A stretch of 64,000 bases of DNA, from assembly GCA_002449665.1 (NCBI GenBank), contig DJXH01000057.1, positions 34,499 through 98,498 on the forward strand, written 5' to 3'. How positions within the stretch are numbered: position 1 is the first letter of the stretch; the number at the start of each line of letters is the position of its first letter. Both the position numbers and the translations under genes were made by a program. Under the pieces are notes generated by a model. It made no database searches and was not told where the DNA came from. It worked only from the letters and a program-made list of their open reading frames with translations. The stretch is from Bacteroidales bacterium UBA7009. GTDB taxonomy: Bacteria; Bacteroidota; Bacteroidia; Bacteroidales; Paludibacteraceae. Shown in pieces: positions 35,131 through 44,076 of this stretch.

Positions 35131-35247
35131 CTATAAAATAGAAACCTGCTTCAGCATATCTGCCAAAGCCAGACTCCGGATGTAGTGACCGTAACCAATC
35201 TCAGGTCCTGCATCTGCTCGGAAATATATTTTACGCTTGTTCGCCAT
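35131..35247 (-). pseudogene. Truncated pseG remnant (first 38 codons)
   Basis: From an ATG at 35247 overlapping the end of pseF, 38 codons read MANKRKIYFRADAGPEIGYG and on to YIRSLALADMLKQ, then stop at 35131. This is the N-terminus of a PseG protein (F-R-A-D, I-G-x-G-H, x-R-x-L-A-L-A), but the remaining 300 or so codons are missing. The start position mimics a pseF-pseG translational coupling. The functional pseG lies 3 kb downstream and differs in sequence. This is a scar of cassette replacement. Confidence 0.8.
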
Positions 35248-35917
35248 TCAGCAATTTATATTTCATTTCAGCGAGTTTCCAATCGGTCTCGGTATCAATG
35301 TCTTGCACTCGATCTTCGGAAACAATGATTGCTCCTATTTTGCCGGAAGTCAATGCTCCTTGTTGTAGTTTATACCAATAGAAAGTACCTGTATCGTGAT
35401 ACTCTTTCGGCAAATCCTGTGAGCGGCTGTTTTCATATTCCGGCCAGTGGCGTTTCATAGAACCATCTTCTGCAACATCTAAACATCTCCAGATTGGATA
35501 TGAGAACTGCACTACCGGATAGACACATGCAAAATCGCCTTGCGATAGTCTATTATAAGCTTCAATGATATCTTGCGAAGCAATAAGAGGTGCAGTAGCA
35601 TAGATACAGCATAGGTTATCAAATACCATCCCACGTTTATTATATTCCGACAGCACCTCATTCAGCACATCCGCTGTAGTTGCATAATCATTGGCGGTTT
35701 CTGCGCTACGCATGAATGGAACAGACGCGCCATATTGCTTGGCGATGGTAGCAATTTCTTGATCATCTGTCGAAACCATTACTTCATCAAACAAACCGCT
35801 ATATAAAGCAGCCTCTATGGAATATGCGATAATGGGTTTACCAAGGAATCCCTTGATATTCTTACGCGGAATTCGCTTACTTCCACCGCGTGCAGGTATG
35901 ATACAGATGCTTCGCAT
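35231..35917 (-). CDS. pseF: Pseudaminic acid cytidylyltransferase
   Basis: Activates pseudaminic acid with CTP to CMP-pseudaminic acid. From the ATG at 35917 the protein begins MRSICIIPARGGSKRIPRKN, the CTP-binding signature of CMP-nonulosonate synthetases. VMVSTDDQEI near residue 50, an IYATAPLI strand and VQDIDTETDW near the C-terminus follow. The frame is open to an ATG at 35947 and has another ATG at 35926; the shorter start was chosen because the family begins directly at the strand. PseF fits better than NeuA because pseB, C, G and I surround it. Confidence 0.9.
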   Translation of the reverse strand: MRSICIIPARGGSKRIPRKNIKGFLGKPIIAYSIEAALYSGLFDEVMVSTDDQEIATIAKQYGASVPFMRSAETANDYATTADVLNEVLSEYNKRGMVFDNLCCIYATAPLIASQDIIEAYNRLSQGDFACVYPVVQFSYPIWRCLDVAEDGSMKRHWPEYENSRSQDLPKEYHDTGTFYWYKLQQGALTSGKIGAIIVSEDRVQDIDTETDWKLAEMKYKLLNGEQA

Positions 35918-35936
35918 ATTTGTCATTTGTGATTTG

Positions 35937-36575
35937 TTATTTGACATTTTTATTTTCTTTAATTATCAAGTTGGGTGATTGTCCAAACACTATACTATTT
36001 GCCGGAACATCCTGGTCTTTTACGCAAGCATAAGCTCCTATCTGCACATTATCCCCAATATGGCAATTGCCAATAATTGACGCATTTGCACATAATCGCA
36101 CATTTTCCCCTATACTCGGATAGATATTATTGTTATTACCTACTGTGCAATTCTGCCCAAATGAGAAGCCGTTGCTATAACGGGCTCTACCAAGAACGGA
36201 ACCTACCGGATGATCCAACATGAACACCTCCGGCAGATCCACTTCGTAGAACATATCGCACCCGTTCATTATTTTATTCAAATAGTATATCTTATCCGCT
36301 AAGAAACTATTCGCCGACTCATACATAGTACGCGATAACCAATATAAGTAGATACAATACTGACCTGAATGGAACGGATTGAAATACACCTCACCATCTC
36401 GATGGTAGTACTTATTCGACGTTCCATCAAAGCACTTCTCCACTCGTTGCAGCACGCGATCCATAATTTGAGTCATCAAAAGTGATTCTTCCTCTGATAC
36501 TGGAAAGAAATTCCGCAATTGATGGGTCGTCATATAAACCAGATCCTGTTGCGATATGTTAGTTGCGATTATCAT
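35937..36575 (-). CDS. Left-handed beta-helix (hexapeptide) acetyltransferase
   Basis: A 212-residue acyltransferase related to serine acetyltransferases and sugar O/N-acetyltransferases. A helical N-terminal region (1-115) precedes hexapeptide repeats (about 125-190: GSVLGRARY, FGQNCTVGNN, IGENVRLCANASIIGNCHIGDNVQIGAYA). It sits between pseC and pseF, where the N-acetylation step is needed, so it may be an additional acetyltransferase of the pathway or acetylate the finished sugar. This matters for whether loss of the PseH-like gene is compensated. Substrate unknown. Confidence 0.8.
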   Translation of the reverse strand: MIIATNISQQDLVYMTTHQLRNFFPVSEEESLLMTQIMDRVLQRVEKCFDGTSNKYYHRDGEVYFNPFHSGQYCIYLYWLSRTMYESANSFLADKIYYLNKIMNGCDMFYEVDLPEVFMLDHPVGSVLGRARYSNGFSFGQNCTVGNNNNIYPSIGENVRLCANASIIGNCHIGDNVQIGAYACVKDQDVPANSIVFGQSPNLIIKENKNVK

Positions 36576-36600
36576 TATAAAAGTAGTCGGTTGTCAGTAA

Positions 36601-37776
36601 TCAGTTGTCGTTTTTCAAATAAAAGTTTATTATCGCATCGATGACATACTGTTGCTCTTCATCCGTTAATGATGGATACATCGGCAAAGCGAGACAACGA
36701 GTATAATAATCTTCCGCTATAGGACATTCTCCTTCTTTATGGCCAAGGCTCTTATAATACGGCATTGTATGTGCAGGGATATAGAGCACTTGGGCGAATA
36801 TCTGGTGATCGCGCAGGTAGTCATAAAGTGCCTTACGACGAGACGGATGTACCTCTATGACATATAAATGGAACGCGTGCGTAATGCCTTCTTGACGATA
36901 AGGTGTCAGGATTGGTAAATTCTGTAATGCTTCATCATACCTGTGAGCAATCTCATTGCGTCGCTCGATACTCCAATCAAGACGTTTCAACTGACTGGAA
37001 GCTAAAGCAGCTTGGAACTCCGTAATACGATAGTTATAACCTAACTCCTGCATCTCATAATACCATCCGCCATCATTTCTCGTCAAACGAGATGGATCTT
37101 TTGTGATACCGTGGGTGCGATAAAGCGCTACTTTGTCGTATAAGTCTTTGCGATTGGTAGTGATACATCCGCCCTCTCCGGCTGCAATATGTTTTACCGG
37201 ATGGAAAGAGAATACACTCATATCTGCATATTTGCAGTTACCTATCATCTGTTTCTCACCCTTGCTATCCGTCCAAGAACCTCCAGGTGCATGACAACAG
37301 TCGATGACTGTAGCAAATCCATACTCTTCTGCCAGATGATGCAGACGTTCCTCATCAATAGGATAGCCGGCGAAATCTACCGGCACTACTGCTTTGTAAG
37401 TTCCTTTTGGACTGAATTTGAGAATGGTCTCCAGTTTATCCAAATCCATTAGGAAGGTCTTCGGATCTATATCGCAGAATACAATGTCTGCACCAAGATA
37501 TCGGAAACCATTTGCCGAAGCGACAAAGGTGATAGGCGTTGTGATTACTTTATCGCTGGGTTTGATATCCAGCGCCATTGCGCATAGATGGAGCGCAGCT
37601 GTTCCGTTGCTGACCATACAAGCATATTCACAACCGAGATAATTGGCAAACTGCTTCTCAAACTCCGGGATACGAGGACCTTGGGTCAAGTAGTCGGATT
37701 TCAAGGTTTCAACAACCGCCTGTATATCCTCATCGGTTATTAGCTGATGTCCGTATGAAATAGGATGCTCGATCAT
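36601..37776 (-). CDS. pseC: UDP-4-amino-4,6-dideoxy-N-acetyl-beta-L-altrosamine transaminase
   Basis: PLP-dependent DegT/DnrJ-family aminotransferase, second step of pseudaminic acid synthesis, using glutamate to aminate the pseB product. The 391-residue protein has EFEKQFANYLGC, SNGTAALHL, TTPITFVASANGFRY, DCCHAPGG and the PLP Lys in FSFHPVKHIAAGEGG (about residue 190). The C-terminus has the LPMYPSLTDEEQ end. It overlaps pseB by 4 bp. The product name follows from the pseB-pseC pairing. Confidence 0.92.
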   Translation of the reverse strand: MIEHPISYGHQLITDEDIQAVVETLKSDYLTQGPRIPEFEKQFANYLGCEYACMVSNGTAALHLCAMALDIKPSDKVITTPITFVASANGFRYLGADIVFCDIDPKTFLMDLDKLETILKFSPKGTYKAVVPVDFAGYPIDEERLHHLAEEYGFATVIDCCHAPGGSWTDSKGEKQMIGNCKYADMSVFSFHPVKHIAAGEGGCITTNRKDLYDKVALYRTHGITKDPSRLTRNDGGWYYEMQELGYNYRITEFQAALASSQLKRLDWSIERRNEIAHRYDEALQNLPILTPYRQEGITHAFHLYVIEVHPSRRKALYDYLRDHQIFAQVLYIPAHTMPYYKSLGHKEGECPIAEDYYTRCLALPMYPSLTDEEQQYVIDAIINFYLKNDN

Positions 37777-38795
37777 TTTACTACAAAATTAGGATCAACA
37801 TATTTCTTGATTTTCTCACGCATCGTTTCAGGAGTTTCCCAATCGGTGTTATTATCCGAACTATAGTGGAAACCATCCGGTACGAGTTTGGCATTATGGT
37901 GACGCATATAATCCTCCCGTTGATAAGTGAATGACACAGAAGGCATAATTACATAATACTTGCCTAAATCGATTGTATCCAATGCGTCAGTAACCGTAAT
38001 CATCTCCTCATGCAGTTTCTCACCGGGACGGATACCCACTTCTTTTTGAGGGATGTTCGGAGCGATAGCCGTTGCCACATCGCATATCTTATAACTTGGA
38101 ATCTTGGGGATAAATATTTCTCCGCCCAGATGATGGCCGATAGCGTACATTACCATCGCTACACCTTCTTCCAACGAGATATTGAAGCGCGTCATACGCA
38201 TATCAGTGATTGGCATAAACGCAACTCCTTCATCACGTTTACGGATAAAGAATGGAATGACGCTTCCGCGGCTACCCATTACGTTTCCATAACGAACAAC
38301 AGAGAAACGGATATCTTTAGAGCCACGGATGTTATTCGCTGCCGTGAAGAGTTTATCGCTCGTCAGTTTGGTAGCACCATAGAGGTTTATGGGAGCACAA
38401 GCCTTATCTGTACTTAATGCTACAACATCGTGTACACCACAGGCCAAGGCTGCCTTGATTACATTCTGTGCGCCATTCACATTAGTCTTGATGCACTCAT
38501 CAGGGTTATACTCCGCAGTATCTACTTGTTTGATGGCTGCTGCATGGATAATCACATCCACACCCTCGCAAGCACGAGTCAAACGTTCTATATCGCGAAC
38601 ATCACCGATAAAGAAACGAAGTTGGGAATATTTATTGTGAGGATATTTGAGTTTCATCTCATATTGTTTCAACTCATCTCGACTATAAATAATGATTTTT
38701 TTTACATTTGGGTAATCGCGAAGTATTACTTCAACGAATTTCTTCCCAAAAGATCCGGTTCCGCCGGTAATCAGAACTACTTTATTGTTTAGCAT
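37773..38795 (-). CDS. pseB: UDP-N-acetylglucosamine 4,6-dehydratase (inverting)
   Basis: First enzyme of CMP-pseudaminic acid synthesis: dehydrates UDP-GlcNAc with inversion at C5. 340 residues. Cofactor motif ITGGTGSFGKKF at the N-terminus, STDKA near 130, the active site NLYGATK (Y-x-x-x-K), and RYGNVMGSRGSVIPFF typical of PseB/FlaA1-type dehydratases. The C-terminal RPGEKLHEEMI block is also diagnostic. First gene of the leftward pse operon; upstream, 38796-39030 is AT-rich and non-coding, with only a weak promoter match. Confidence 0.95.
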   Translation of the reverse strand: MLNNKVVLITGGTGSFGKKFVEVILRDYPNVKKIIIYSRDELKQYEMKLKYPHNKYSQLRFFIGDVRDIERLTRACEGVDVIIHAAAIKQVDTAEYNPDECIKTNVNGAQNVIKAALACGVHDVVALSTDKACAPINLYGATKLTSDKLFTAANNIRGSKDIRFSVVRYGNVMGSRGSVIPFFIRKRDEGVAFMPITDMRMTRFNISLEEGVAMVMYAIGHHLGGEIFIPKIPSYKICDVATAIAPNIPQKEVGIRPGEKLHEEMITVTDALDTIDLGKYYVIMPSVSFTYQREDYMRHHNAKLVPDGFHYSSDNNTDWETPETMREKIKKYVDPNFVVK

Positions 38796-39041
38796 ATTTT
38801 TGGTGTGTTTTTATTCGATTTTGATTTCACTTGTAAGTATTTGCTTCTGATTCCCCACGAGATATATGGGACATATATAGGAGGAATAGGATTTTAAAGT
38901 TTTATTTAGGAATAATGCATTCGCATAAAATCATCCTGCGACTTCTCTCTTTCTATTTGACTATTTAATTGTTTTTCTCTTTTTGAGCCCACTCTCTCAC
39001 TATTGGATACTTATGAGACAAATAGGGAGTTTACAAAGTTA
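38796..39041 (-). promoter_or_regulatory. Upstream region of the pse operon
   Basis: A 235-bp AT-rich gap before pseB. A TAACTTTG element (39041-39034, minus strand) at its upstream edge could be a -7 box, but no TTTG lies at the right distance, and it overlaps the last codons of the decayed gene. If real, the leader would be about 230 nt. I see no hairpin terminator or ORF in the gap. Confidence 0.3.
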
Positions 39042-40665
39042 CTATATCTTCATATAATGGTATCGGTGGTCCTGTCCATGACATTGTTCCCAAATTCGAG
39101 GATATTCCAGATAAAGCGTCCTTGTCATCTCCGTATTTATCTATCAACCATTGTAGAAAATCTGAGAACGCTGCTCTTGGATTTGTTTCTTCAGATTTTA
39201 AGACAGGCGCCATAGAAACCAAATAGTGAATGACTTTTACACCCTCATCACACCACCTTTGCAGTTTTTCTAATGGAACATATTGAAATAGCGATCCTGA
39301 ACCAAATGTAAAACCAGAACCAATTTCGTATTGAACATGGTATGTAAAGTGTAAATTATTCGCAAAGGCATTAGAAAAATCATTCCATATTGCACTTTGA
39401 TATGGCTCTTGCAACAATTCGGAATACAAGCCACTTATACCATCCTGATGTACACTTGGTTTACCTAATATCTCAATGATTTTTCTGTTCACTAATTCAG
39501 CAAATTCCACATCCTTTTTATACTTCTGTAAATATGACTCTTCTATCACGAATACCAAAGCCATTTTCAGCTACCCATTGACAATAAAGTAATAAGTCAC
39601 GTACATGCGAACGCATACATTCGGATATGTCCTCTGTCCAATAGCGGTGTTTCATAACGAAGTCCAATATAGACTCCTTTTCTTGTGGAAAGTTTTCTTT
39701 TAAAGACGGCAAGATAAGTAACATCTGCTCGTCTGTCAAGCCCCATAGAGCATTCATATACTCACTAATCAAAGCATACGAAATGTCTCCTTTATGGTAC
39801 AAATCCAACATTTTTAGATAGGAGTGCATTCCATCATCTTCAAGTGCAACTAATATGCGGTCATACGCATTCTTATAATCGCTTTCATATAGCCTACATA
39901 TAAAATGAGACATGGGTTGTTTTTCGAGAAATGTAGCCAATACGCCATTAACTATTGGTGATACAAACTCATCTTTTTTCTCAACAAATATCCATACATC
40001 ATCTATAAATTGCTGGATTTGCTCATCTGTCAACCGATCTTTTAATTCTTTCATAAAGAATCCTTCACCATTTGACATTTCAACCAATGCACAAACTTCT
40101 TTTGGATTAGCATATACTTTCTCGTTAACATAGTACTCGGCTAACGGTTGCATCAACTCATGAGTTCTTGTGGGAACATCATCTCTACGTTCTTCGCGTT
40201 CGAACACTTTTCTCCCGGTGTACATAAGGGTGTCTGCAAACAATCTTGGCTTTAATTTTTCAATATATGTTTGAATTTTTGATAGCTTATCTTCCTTGAA
40301 TTCTTTTTATGGAAGCGTAACATCTGATTCATCAATTCGTACATTTTTTTCCAGTCCCAATCTAATGCCGGTGCAACCACATCCACCAAATGAAAGAGAT
40401 ATTCGTTCATTATTGCATTTACTAATTCTATCTTGGCATATACAGATACAATCCGCTTTATCTTCTATATTTGCGAATAACATTCTTCCACTTTGTCCAA
40501 GAGGCAATACGTTCAAATAAAAACGAGCAACACTACATAATAGAGACGGCATCCATTAGTGCCTTATTGCGATACACAGCTACCACATATTCGCGTGTCC
40601 TGCTATCTTGCAATAAGTTTCCCTTAACTAAATATTAAATTATTTGTTCCATAATATTTTACCAT
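39031..40665 (-). pseudogene. Decayed gene of about 540 codons, family not recognised
   Basis: Consecutive coding pieces on the minus strand read as one protein broken by at least four lesions: an ATG frame from 40665 stopping at 40624 after FS; a frame-shifted stretch (GNLLQDSRTREYVVAVYR) stopping at 40533; a third stretch (LNVLPLGQSGRMLF to DVTLP) stopping with TAA at 40307; the same frame reopening (KEFKEDKLSKIQTYIEKLK) to 39518; and a frame-shifted C-terminal part (39564-39031). The middle is mainly helical with charged repeats; a Cys-rich patch (CICIC, GGCGC) lies near residue 80. Alternatively the two larger frames, 39518-40243 and 39031-39564, are separate hypothetical genes. Confidence 0.6.
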
Positions 40666-40735
40666 ATTATCTCTCGTTCCCCTCATAATTTGTGTCTCAA
40701 CCTTATCCTGCCATTGGCAGTGTAGAGTCGCTCCG

Positions 40736-41404
40736 TTATAAACTTTCTAATTCTATGCAAAATGCATCTAAACTATAACACTTTTTACGGCATTTTTTTA
40801 ACTCATCTACAAGTGCCTTGCCTAATTTTTGATAATCCAAATCCTTTTTTGCAGTATTGATATACTTCTTTTGAAGTTTACCATCTCTACCTATAATTCT
40901 GTTTAGAGCCTCCTTTGGTTGGGCATGACTTGATGTATCGTGTTTTGCATTTTCAAACATTGGCAATATCCAGGCCTCAGTCTCTTCTATTGCGATTGCA
41001 TATGCTATTCGATTATGATAGACTGGAGGAACAAGAGATTCCATTTTTTGCCTTACATTCTTTCGTAATTCTATCGCATATTGCTCCCAATCCACAATTC
41101 CTGATCTTTGAGGCATATTTACATCATATTTCGGTTCTCCCCGCGCCGCTGTATCAATATGAATTGCGAATATGTAATCTCCCTCTATTGTTGTCATTGC
41201 ATTTTCCCAAAAACTATAGTCTGCAATTTTTTCCAATACTAACTGCCAATTACTAAAGTTTCCGGAGAACCGATCCGTTTCATCAATTGTATCAAACGGA
41301 AGTATCGTAATGATATTTTCCGAATCAGCACCTGTCAACTTACGTATGATTGCCTTGGTGACATCCTTATCTGCAGGTCCTTCTGCTATTATGCGAATCT
41401 CCAT
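40736..41404 (-). CDS. TOPRIM-like protein paired with an AAA ATPase
   Basis: A 222-residue protein beginning EIRIIAEGPADKDVTKAI, with Glu8 in the position of the TOPRIM catalytic Glu, a later FAIHIDTAARGE strand with an Asp, and AIAIEETEAWILPMF (about 140-155). This layout is like DUF4276/DUF3226/RloB-type proteins, TOPRIM-like nucleases that pair with ATPases in phage-defence systems. The family placement is by motif only. It begins 3 bp after the ATPase gene, so the two form one operon. Confidence 0.6.
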   Translation of the reverse strand: MEIRIIAEGPADKDVTKAIIRKLTGADSENIITILPFDTIDETDRFSGNFSNWQLVLEKIADYSFWENAMTTIEGDYIFAIHIDTAARGEPKYDVNMPQRSGIVDWEQYAIELRKNVRQKMESLVPPVYHNRIAYAIAIEETEAWILPMFENAKHDTSSHAQPKEALNRIIGRDGKLQKKYINTAKKDLDYQKLGKALVDELKKCRKKCYSLDAFCIELESL

Positions 41405-41407
41405 ACT

Positions 41408-42487
41408 TTAAAAATTCTCTGGTAAACCACCCATCATCCCATTCATCCACATTTCTGACAACTTGATGCGTTTCCCTATTTCTTGAGATTTAGTTTGGAT
41501 GCGTTTAATCCTGGTATCTCCACTATCAGAACGACTGACAACGAATAGACGTTGCTCATCGTCATAAAGATTGATTCCATCTAAAATTGCCGGATTATGC
41601 GTTGTGACAATAAGTTGCTTATCAAAACGTTTCGCATAGCGGTATAATAAACTTATCAAATAACGACAAAGTTTGGGATTGAGACGTGTATCTATATTGT
41701 CTATCGCAAAAAACTTTGGTGTTTTGTCACTCATAATTAACGTGAGATAAAATAACACAACTAAGGCACCTTCATTTGCATTTTCAGCAGAGAAGAAATT
41801 ATTCTTACGTTGCATATATTTATCAGATATCAGAGAAAAATAAGTGTGAAGTACTACGCCCAGTTTATATCCCTTGTATTTTAAAATATCATCTGCATCG
41901 AAGGTAACATCTCCTAACCATTCAATACATGTGCTCGCTACATCAGCAGCCTCATCCCTTAATTCTTTCGGAAGCATTACGAGAAGAGTATCAAAACCTT
42001 CACCATGAATACCGACTGGTATACGATTACTTTGTTGTGTCAGTCCACGTAATGCATCTATTTCCAGTGCATAAATTTCAAATTTTCTCAATCTAGCCCC
42101 AAAATCGCCAAACTCAATAGTAGTCGCATCGCCAATATGATTTTCTAATTTAGCAATCCAAGGAGCCATAATATCCCTAACTTCAGGATGAAAAATTGTA
42201 TAACGATGCCAGCACACTTCATTGTATACCTCTATTTCAATTTTTCTTTTCTGCTGTTCTCCTAAAAAAGAATTAACCATCAAATCGGGTCTTGCTATAC
42301 GTATACCGGCTTGTGATAATTTATTCAAGTCTATCTCATCATCACTATATGCTGCAACCATCCCTACCGCTTCCAAAATATTACTTTTCCCTACGCCGTT
42401 AGCTCCAATTAATACATTAATTTTTCCTAACGGCATCTCCATTTCAGTAATTGATTTGAAATTCTTAATAACAATTCTCTTTATCAT
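41408..42487 (-). CDS. AAA_21/RecF-like ATPase
   Basis: A 359-residue SMC/RecF-type ATPase: KNFKSITEMEM, Walker A GANGVGKSN (about residues 32-40), the C-terminal FFAIDNIDTRLNPKLCRYL block with Walker B/D-loop (about 265-283; Asp-Asn instead of the usual Asp-Glu) and the H-loop TTHNPAILDG. The OLD/AbiL/PARIS groups of defence ATPases have this form and pair with a TOPRIM protein, as here. The gene lies between the pse locus and wzt in AT-rich DNA, which suggests acquisition by transfer. Confidence 0.75.
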   Translation of the reverse strand: MIKRIVIKNFKSITEMEMPLGKINVLIGANGVGKSNILEAVGMVAAYSDDEIDLNKLSQAGIRIARPDLMVNSFLGEQQKRKIEIEVYNEVCWHRYTIFHPEVRDIMAPWIAKLENHIGDATTIEFGDFGARLRKFEIYALEIDALRGLTQQSNRIPVGIHGEGFDTLLVMLPKELRDEAADVASTCIEWLGDVTFDADDILKYKGYKLGVVLHTYFSLISDKYMQRKNNFFSAENANEGALVVLFYLTLIMSDKTPKFFAIDNIDTRLNPKLCRYLISLLYRYAKRFDKQLIVTTHNPAILDGINLYDDEQRLFVVSRSDSGDTRIKRIQTKSQEIGKRIKLSEMWMNGMMGGLPENF

Positions 42488-42783
42488 AAAAAATAGGTTT
42501 TCTAATTATTGATTTGATAGAGATTACCATCTATTTATAGCCTCACACTATCGGGGATGTTCACCACTCGGTCTGCATACATCCAGGTATTTTTAGATTC
42601 GAATTTTCACAAATTTTTGATAAAAAGTGAAACTATTATTTCCTGCATTACACAGACACGTTTATTGAAAATTCACCATTTATCTGATTAAAGTGAAAAT
42701 ATGCTCTTCTAACGTTAGTGATGAATTTAGAAATAAATGAAGACAGATGAAACATATATTTCTCTATTACTTGTATTTGAATA
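42488..42783. other. Non-coding gap upstream of the ATPase/TOPRIM pair
   Basis: An AT-rich stretch of 296 bp between two leftward genes. I see no ORF, no convincing terminator and no clear TAnnTTTG promoter on the minus strand, although the defence-like pair needs one here. It holds several short GTGAA/TTCAC motifs (near 42609, 42627, 42671 and 42691) that could be operator-like, but this is weak. Confidence 0.4.
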
Positions 42784-44064
42784 TTACGATGGATATTGCC
42801 AATTTTCTTTGAGCACAATAGGATCTCTGCTGCTTATGCAAAACTTACCGGTACCATATAAGTCATCCTCCACAACTTCAAAAAATAACGCATTAGAAAC
42901 TCCATCAAGTGCCTTTTCATTTTCATCATGCACACCTAAGTACATTCGGTATGTACCGACATTTAGAGGTAAATTTGAATATGACACCTCAAAGTCATTG
43001 TCGCCTTTGTGTAAATTGATTTGCTTACCTACAGAAAATCTAGTATTAGACGATACTACTTGAATGCCTAAATGATTAACTATTCCATAACGTATTTCTA
43101 CGCCATTGATATTTTGAGTAGAAGTGATTCTAAAGCGTATAGATACAGGGGCATTAGTGGGAACCTTTTCAGTAGCCTTTTCATTCACAATCATTTGCAA
43201 CTCTGTAAATTTAGCGACACCACTATAATTTCGCTCCTCAACAATTTCTGCAATGGGAATATTTTTTATACATCCATTGCCATATGATAGATACGTATCA
43301 ACTGTTTTGTCGATGTCGCCCATATATTTCACCATACCTTGTTCGAGCAGGACTCCGTGTTTGCAAAGGGCACGGATAGATGCCATATTATGACTGACAA
43401 AAAGCACTGTTCTGCCGCCGGTGGCGACATCCTGCATCTTGCCTATCGCTTTTTTTTGGAACTCGGCATCACCCACCGCCAGGACCTCGTCCACCACCAA
43501 TATCTCCGGCTCTAAGAACGCAGCCACGGCAAAGCCGAGACGCACCGTCATACCCGAACTATATCTTTTTACCGGCGTGTCAATGTATCGTTCGCAGCCG
43601 CTGAAATCGATTATCTCGTCAAGTTTGGACTGTATCTCGCGTCGTGTCATACCGAGGATGGCACCATTCATAAATATATTCTCACGTCCGGTCATCTCAC
43701 CGTGGAAGCCGGTACCTACTTCAAGGAGCGAGCCTATGCGTCCGTGTGCACGGATAGTGCCGGTGGTGGGACCGGTAACGCGGCTGAGGAGTTTGAGCAG
43801 CGTGCTCTTGCCCGCGCCATTCTTGCCAATGATACCTACCACATCGCCTTGTTCAACTTTGAAATCGATGTCTTTCAGTGCCCATACATATTCGGAATGT
43901 CCTTTGGTGGCGCGGTCGTTGGTCTCGCCAATTTTCAGGTATGGGTCTTCTTTGCCGAGTACGTTGGTGATCCAAAAGCGTCGAATATCGTGGCTCAAGG
44001 TCTTGGTGGAAACCAACCCCAAGCGGTATTGTTTGCTGACGTGTTCAAATTCAATAGCGTTCAT
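42784..44064 (-). CDS. ABC transporter ATPase with Wzt-type C-terminal domain
   Basis: ATP-binding subunit of an O-antigen or capsule exporter (Wzt type). Residues 1-250 are the nucleotide-binding domain: IIGKNGAGKST Walker A (about 78-88), RYSSGM signature, EILVVDEVLAVGD Walker B, and an SHNMASIRA H-loop. Residues about 285-426 are a beta-sandwich like the Wzt C-terminal carbohydrate-binding domain that recognises the capped glycan end. The permease partner wzm is not adjacent: the upstream gene is nanQ-like and the downstream one is the defence-like ATPase. Confidence 0.9.
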   Translation of the reverse strand: MNAIEFEHVSKQYRLGLVSTKTLSHDIRRFWITNVLGKEDPYLKIGETNDRATKGHSEYVWALKDIDFKVEQGDVVGIIGKNGAGKSTLLKLLSRVTGPTTGTIRAHGRIGSLLEVGTGFHGEMTGRENIFMNGAILGMTRREIQSKLDEIIDFSGCERYIDTPVKRYSSGMTVRLGFAVAAFLEPEILVVDEVLAVGDAEFQKKAIGKMQDVATGGRTVLFVSHNMASIRALCKHGVLLEQGMVKYMGDIDKTVDTYLSYGNGCIKNIPIAEIVEERNYSGVAKFTELQMIVNEKATEKVPTNAPVSIRFRITSTQNINGVEIRYGIVNHLGIQVVSSNTRFSVGKQINLHKGDNDFEVSYSNLPLNVGTYRMYLGVHDENEKALDGVSNALFFEVVEDDLYGTGKFCISSRDPIVLKENWQYPS

Positions 44065-44076
44065 AGAGCGGAGGTG

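Noticed and set aside
39034..39041. TAACTTTG as a confident pse operon promoter
   Set aside because: No TTTG lies at 19-21 bp upstream and the element forms the last codons of the decayed gene; kept only as a weak possibility.
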